Assembly (NCBI RefSeq): GCF_002435945.1 | Contig: NZ_DIXC01000049.1 | Span: 1 to 24,344, forward strand | Reading direction: 5' to 3' | Source: Mesotoga sp. UBA6090 | GTDB lineage: Bacteria > Thermotogota > Thermotogae > Petrotogales > Kosmotogaceae | Length of the DNA stretch: 24,344 bases | Shown: in pieces, positions 20,813 through 24,344 of the stretch | Layout of the letters: each line of letters begins with the position of its first letter | Position numbering within the stretch: the stretch's first letter is position 1 | Made by a program: the position numbers and the translations under genes | The notes under the pieces: generated by a model | The model's input: the letters and a program-made list of their open reading frames with translations, nothing else | Databases searched by the model: none | Told to the model about the DNA's origin: nothing

Positions 20813-22597
20813 ATGCGGAGACTGCTTTCTCTAATCTTCATCATAGCTTTTTCAACTCTATTACTTGCTTCCGATCTTCAACTCACGATTCTCCATACGA
20901 GTGACATTCATGGAAATATCTTCCCAGTAGATTATGCAACCGGGAACTACGCAGCTGTGGGGCTGGCAAAGGTATCGAGTTTCGTCAATCATATGAGATC
21001 GACGAATCCGAATACCATCGTCATAGATACGGGGGATCTAATTCAGGGAACCCCGATTTCATACTACTTTTCGAGAATAGATGACTCCACTGTCAATCCG
21101 GTAATAAGGGCCATGAACATGATCGGATTCACAGCTTCCGCCATAGGGAGTCACGAATTCAGCTACGGGCCAAAGACTCTGGAGGAAGCCGTCTATTGCG
21201 CAGAGTTCCCCTTTCTTTGTGCAAACATAGTCTTTGAAGGTAGTGAAGATCCTGTCTTTCCCCCCTATGAGATACTCACCCTCGAAAGTGACGATGAGAA
21301 CTTGAGGATCGCGATTCTCGGCCTTACAACGACTATCATACAGAAATGGGAAGATCCCGAACACATCGCGGGCCTTTCCTTTCTCGATCCAGTGTGTGTC
21401 GCTGAGAAATATGTTCCTTTGCTGAGAGAAGAGGCAGATGTTTTAGTAGTCGCTTACCACGGAGGCTTTGAAAGAGATCTGGCAACTGGCGAGCCCACTG
21501 AAGAGTTTACTGGGGAGAATGCCGGTTACGAGATATTAAAACGAGTCGAGGGAATTGATGTGATGTTGACCGGTCATCAGCACAGAGCCATTGCGGAGAT
21601 AGTAGATGGAGTTGTAGTTTCTCAGCCTTCGAGTCGGGGAAGCTTCGTCGGCAGAGTTGAACTGGGACTTGAGAAGAGAAACGGTCGCTGGAAGATTATC
21701 GACAAGTCCGTTGGTCTTGTGTCGATGGAGACGTATGATGGCGACAAGGCTCTGCTGGAAACGTTAGGAGATTTCGAGAACCGGGTTCAGAGCTGGCTCG
21801 ATCAACGTGCCGGTTTCTCCATAGGAGACTCTTATATATCAGACCACTTTGAAGCTAGATTGAAAGACAATGCTCTAATTGAGTTTATCAATAAGGTTCA
21901 GATGGAAGCAACAGGCGCAAGTATTTCATGTGCCTCGATCCTAACGGACGATATCACTGGATGGAAGACAGGCCCCATCACTATTCGTGATGTCATTTCT
22001 GCATATCCTTTTTCGCATTCCCTGAAAGTTCTTCAAGTAACCGGCGCCGATATCAAGACTGCCCTCGAGAAAAGCGCCGAGTACTTCACTTACGCGGACA
22101 ACGAGATTGCTCTCACGGAGAGTTGCCTGACGTCAAAGCCAATGCACTGTGACTATGATATGTGGGAGGGAATCGAGTATATCATCGCCGTGGATAGACC
22201 TGTCGGAGAGAGAGTTCTAAGTCTAAGGCGAAATGGAAAGCCTCTCGAAATGAACGAGACTTATGAGGTCGTCTTGAACAGCTATCGATCAGGGGGTGGA
22301 GGCGGATATCACATGTTTGAAGGCAGGCCCGTTGAAAGGGAGATAATGCTCGACATTTCGGAAATCATGACGGATTACGTGCTGGAGCGGCAAGTCATAA
22401 GCGCTACATTAGACGAAAACTGGTCCGTGGGAACGGGATTAGTTCACACGATAGGGTGGAACGAGACATTGAGGTCTATAGCAGAAATGTATGGAATTAG
22501 CGCCTCTGAGATTATGAAATACAACCCCGACCTCACAAGAGTTCGAAGTATCCCGACCGGCACAGAACTGATTATCTACAGACCTGCGATTCCATAA
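20813..22597 (+). CDS. 5'-nucleotidase/UshA-family phosphoesterase with C-terminal LysM
   Basis: An exported 594-residue metallophosphoesterase, probably dephosphorylating nucleotides in the periplasm. A signal peptide covers residues 1-19 (LLSLIFIIAFSTLLLAS). The catalytic domain has HTSDIHG (Asp31, His33), DTGDLIQGT (Asp72, Asp75), GSHEFSYG (112-119), YHGGFERD and LTGHQHR. GSHEF departs from the near-universal GNHEF: Ser113 stands where a metal-binding Asn is expected. The 5'-nucleotidase C-terminal domain follows (DNALIEFINKVQ to NSYRSGGGGGYHMF), then a LysM domain (about 545-590: ETLRSIAEMYGISASEIMKYNPDL), suggesting binding to cell-wall glycan. I start at the ATG after AAAGGGGGGGTGAAA; earlier codons run through the ferritin terminator. 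It may supply nucleosides to the nearby importer. Confidence 0.92.
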   Translation: MRRLLSLIFIIAFSTLLLASDLQLTILHTSDIHGNIFPVDYATGNYAAVGLAKVSSFVNHMRSTNPNTIVIDTGDLIQGTPISYYFSRIDDSTVNPVIRAMNMIGFTASAIGSHEFSYGPKTLEEAVYCAEFPFLCANIVFEGSEDPVFPPYEILTLESDDENLRIAILGLTTTIIQKWEDPEHIAGLSFLDPVCVAEKYVPLLREEADVLVVAYHGGFERDLATGEPTEEFTGENAGYEILKRVEGIDVMLTGHQHRAIAEIVDGVVVSQPSSRGSFVGRVELGLEKRNGRWKIIDKSVGLVSMETYDGDKALLETLGDFENRVQSWLDQRAGFSIGDSYISDHFEARLKDNALIEFINKVQMEATGASISCASILTDDITGWKTGPITIRDVISAYPFSHSLKVLQVTGADIKTALEKSAEYFTYADNEIALTESCLTSKPMHCDYDMWEGIEYIIAVDRPVGERVLSLRRNGKPLEMNETYEVVLNSYRSGGGGGYHMFEGRPVEREIMLDISEIMTDYVLERQVISATLDENWSVGTGLVHTIGWNETLRSIAEMYGISASEIMKYNPDLTRVRSIPTGTELIIYRPAIP

Positions 22598-22673
22598 AAC
22601 TGAACCTTCTGGCTATACTAAAACATTCTCACAAGAGCGGCGACAATTTTGAAGGCTGGTTCTGTTAGGATTT

Positions 22674-23120
22674 CTATTCAGCGCGGGTTAGGAACTGCCT
22701 AACTTCCTGGATATATTCTAACGGCTTTTCGAGATGGTGCTCATGCGAAGACTCTTCAAATACCCTCATAACACCGTTCGAAAACTTCTCTGTGTAGAAA
22801 GCGGTTGCCTCGGGCGTTGCCTCGTCGTACTTTCCGCAGGTCAGTAGAACGGGAGAGTTGATTTCGCCAAGCCGTGAACTGCAGTCGTAATCCTTCAGGA
22901 CACCCGTTACCGTAAATTCGCTTGGACCGTACATATAGTTGTAGACGTCTTCCCCCATGCCTGCGATGGCCTCGTTCATGCACTCTGGCCAGGGTTCCAT
23001 TCTGCAAACGAACTTGCCGTAGAACTCCGAAACTGCTTCCTGATAATCTTCTTGGGTGAAATTACCGCTTTTCTCTGCTCTATTAATCGCCTCTCTTGAT
23101 CTAGCTGAAAGCGTTTCCAT
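22674..23120 (-). pseudogene. 5'-truncated alpha/beta hydrolase (proline iminopeptidase-like)
   Basis: Only the C-terminal half of a proline-iminopeptidase-type hydrolase remains (about 148 of the usual 290-300 residues). What is left aligns by eye with the lid and C-terminal core: EFYGKFVCRMEPWPE, GPSEFTVTGVLKDYD, then LLTCGKYDEATPEAT with the catalytic Asp and EESSHEHHLEKP with the catalytic His. The oxyanion loop and the GxSxGG nucleophile are missing, so it cannot be an active hydrolase. The frame is open upstream to about 23138, and family-like sequence (RRLMETLSARSREAI) stops at about 23130, where the truncated isomerase begins on the other strand. No good ribosome site precedes the ATG. 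Confidence 0.85.
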
Positions 23121-23131
23121 TAGCCTTCTGC

Positions 23132-23416
23132 AGGCGCTTCATTGACAAGATAAAGCATGTTCACATCAAAGATGTTTCTGAAGACCTCGCAGCCGCCATG
23201 AGGGGAAAGGACACCGGAATCGGCATTAGTCATTCGGCAATTGGAGATGGCGTTAATTCAGACAACATAAAGACAATCATCGCCATGCTAAGGGACCACG
23301 GATACACTGGAACTCTGAGCATGGAGTGCGAGGGCATGGGTGGACCACTGATCGAAAGATCGCTCAAATGGTTGAGAACAACTCTTGAGGAGCTTGAAAT
23401 AGAAGAAGAGAAGTGA
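23132..23416 (+). pseudogene. 5'-truncated sugar phosphate isomerase/epimerase
   Basis: The last 94 codons of an AP-endonuclease-2-like (xylose isomerase-like TIM barrel) protein remain, of about 270-290 usual. RRFIDKIKHVHIKDVSEDL fits the conserved KHVHIKD strand with its metal-binding His, and AIGDGVNSDNIKTIIAML plus GTLSMECEGMGG match the following strands. The N-terminal two thirds are missing, and the frame closes at a TAG near 23102 inside the opposite-strand hydrolase remnant. No start codon with a ribosome site is seen, so it is not expected to be translated as a functional enzyme. Confidence 0.8.
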
Positions 23417-24344
23417 AACAGATTTCGGCACCGATTTAGGGAAGGATCTAGTCCGCTTTCAGCTTCTTTGTCCGAAGCTGGAAAAGGGCGTTAAAATACT
23501 AGTTTCCATATGGTACCGATAGTGTAAAACAGAGTTAATCCTGATGGAGTAATCTTAGTTCGATAATATGAAAGGAAACGTAGCTCCTCAGATTCAACTG
23601 CTAGGCCTCGTTTTGGACGAGGCCCCTCCTTCTTTCAAGTCAATGGAAACGTCACTACGCCAGCAATTTCAAGGGCGGACGAATTTCGTCTCATTTTCCA
23701 TTACGCTTTTACCATCATCTATTGCACAACTCGCCGCCTCTGTAACTACAACCGCATCCTGGAACTTGCAACAGTCTTCTCGAAGTACGAACGACCTTTG
23801 AAAGAAAGAAGCTCTTCGTTACAGAGCGAGAATCTGTTCTTCGTTCCTAGATCCGCTGTACGCAGGGAAGAAGAGTCGCAAGTTGTCAGTTCCAAGTTGC
23901 AAGACTACAAATGAAATTGGGGCAGACCAGTTTCTAAGGTCCCTTTTTCGCGTTACAAATCGAGATCCTGACCAGTAGCATTGTCAGGATGACATGAAGA
24001 AGTTGTCATCCCGTAGAGCCTGCCCTGAAAATCTCCTGTTCAGGGGTTCTGTTTGGGGTCTTGTTCAGGGATCCTGTACGGGATCTCGCACCTAAGAACC
24101 GCTGTACGCTTAAGAACATAAAACCCGCTGATCGCTGTGAAAAACCGGCCTTCGTTGCCTGTCCAAAAAGGGAATTTGTTCTTCGTTCCAGTGTGCCAAG
24201 AAGGCGAAGAAGGGAACTTCTAGCCGTGCTTAATCGAAGATGAGGGAGGGCCCCTCGAAGCCGCCATGCAGGTGGAGGTTTCGAACCACCGTAAGCTGCT
24301 GTGGTAAAGAGCCATGGTAGTGAACGTTACGGGAAAAGGCGGGA
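23417..24344. other. Non-coding stretch with hairpins and repeats
   Basis: No credible gene is seen. It holds a 7-bp hairpin CAGCTTC/GAAGCTG near 23460-23482, a second GGCCTCG/CGAGGCC at 23604-23624 followed by a pyrimidine-rich run (possible weak terminator on the plus strand), the R2 modules at 23813-24191, and an end part from about 24200 in which nothing could be recognised. The right edge is cut by the window. Confidence 0.7.
23813..24191 (-). repeat. Dispersed repeat R2, right copy (inverted, modules 2-3-1)
   Basis: Read on the minus strand, module 2 (24191 down to about 24076), module 3 (about 24016 down to 23962) and module 1 (about 23857 down to 23813) match those at 3980-4196, with several short identical tracts such as GGAACGAAGAACAAATTC, CACAGCGATCAGCGGGT and CATCCTGACAATG. 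The module order differs from the left copy (1-2-3), and unrelated sequence separates the modules. Confidence 0.72.

Noticed and set aside
23568..23801. 77-codon plus-strand open frame
   Set aside because: It contains a 7-bp hairpin, has no ribosome site and resembles no known protein.
24061..24243. 60-codon plus-strand open frame
   Set aside because: It lies wholly in the R2 repeat modules, which are non-coding in the other copy.
24260..24300. T-arm-like GGTTCGAAACC on the minus strand suggesting a second tRNA
   Set aside because: The flanking arms do not pair and no acceptor or anticodon stem can be built.
1..24344. CRISPR array, prophage or insertion-sequence transposase
   Set aside because: No regularly spaced direct repeats, phage structural genes or transposase frames were seen; the repeats found are dispersed and non-coding.

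Overview
The window reads as a chromosomal segment of a mesophilic-to-thermophilic member of the Thermotogota, most like Mesotoga or Kosmotoga. This is inference from protein resemblance and gene content (rbfA-truB-ribF cluster, K+-dependent membrane pyrophosphatase, BMP-type nucleoside ABC transporter, classical ferritin, many Shine-Dalgarno AGGAGG sites); no database search was possible. About 20 intact protein genes, one tRNA, one short leader-peptide gene and two broken genes are supported.

Layout. 1-450: copy of a dispersed repeat, a tRNA-Glu(CTC) on the minus strand and a divergent promoter pair. 449-1240: monoacylglycerol-lipase-like hydrolase (+), converging on a minus-strand rbfA-truB-ribF operon (1226-3399) whose genes overlap by 8 bases. 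3400-4261: non-coding stretch packed with dispersed repeats and small hairpins. 4262-5793 (minus): a cupin and a two-TM/RCK potassium channel. 5878-10028 (plus): UvrD/PcrA-type helicase, then the membrane pyrophosphatase with a strong terminator. 10124-12398 (plus): MFS transporter overlapping a geranylgeranyl-reductase-family flavoprotein, with an apparently leaderless start.

12384-15301 (minus): a TrpXYZ-type ABC importer (binding protein, permease, ATPase). Its leader carries the most interesting signal of the window: a promoter, a good ribosome site, a 30-residue leader peptide in which six of ten consecutive residues are Tyr, Trp or Phe, and three RNA segments that can form either an antiterminator or an intrinsic terminator just before the binding-protein gene. 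This is what a ribosome-stalling attenuator responding to aromatic aminoacyl-tRNA should look like, and it supports aromatic amino acids as substrate.

15328-20008 (minus): a four-gene BMP-family nucleoside ABC transporter (binding protein, double ATPase, two permeases), with a terminator-like hairpin after the binding-protein gene. 20250-20735: ferritin with its own promoter and terminator. 20813-22597: an exported 5'-nucleotidase-like phosphoesterase with a C-terminal LysM domain, which could feed nucleosides to the neighbouring transporter. 22674-23416: two genes that have each lost their 5' part and now meet head to head, as left by one deletion across a divergent pair. 23417-24344: non-coding, with an inverted and reordered copy of the repeat modules at 3980-4196.
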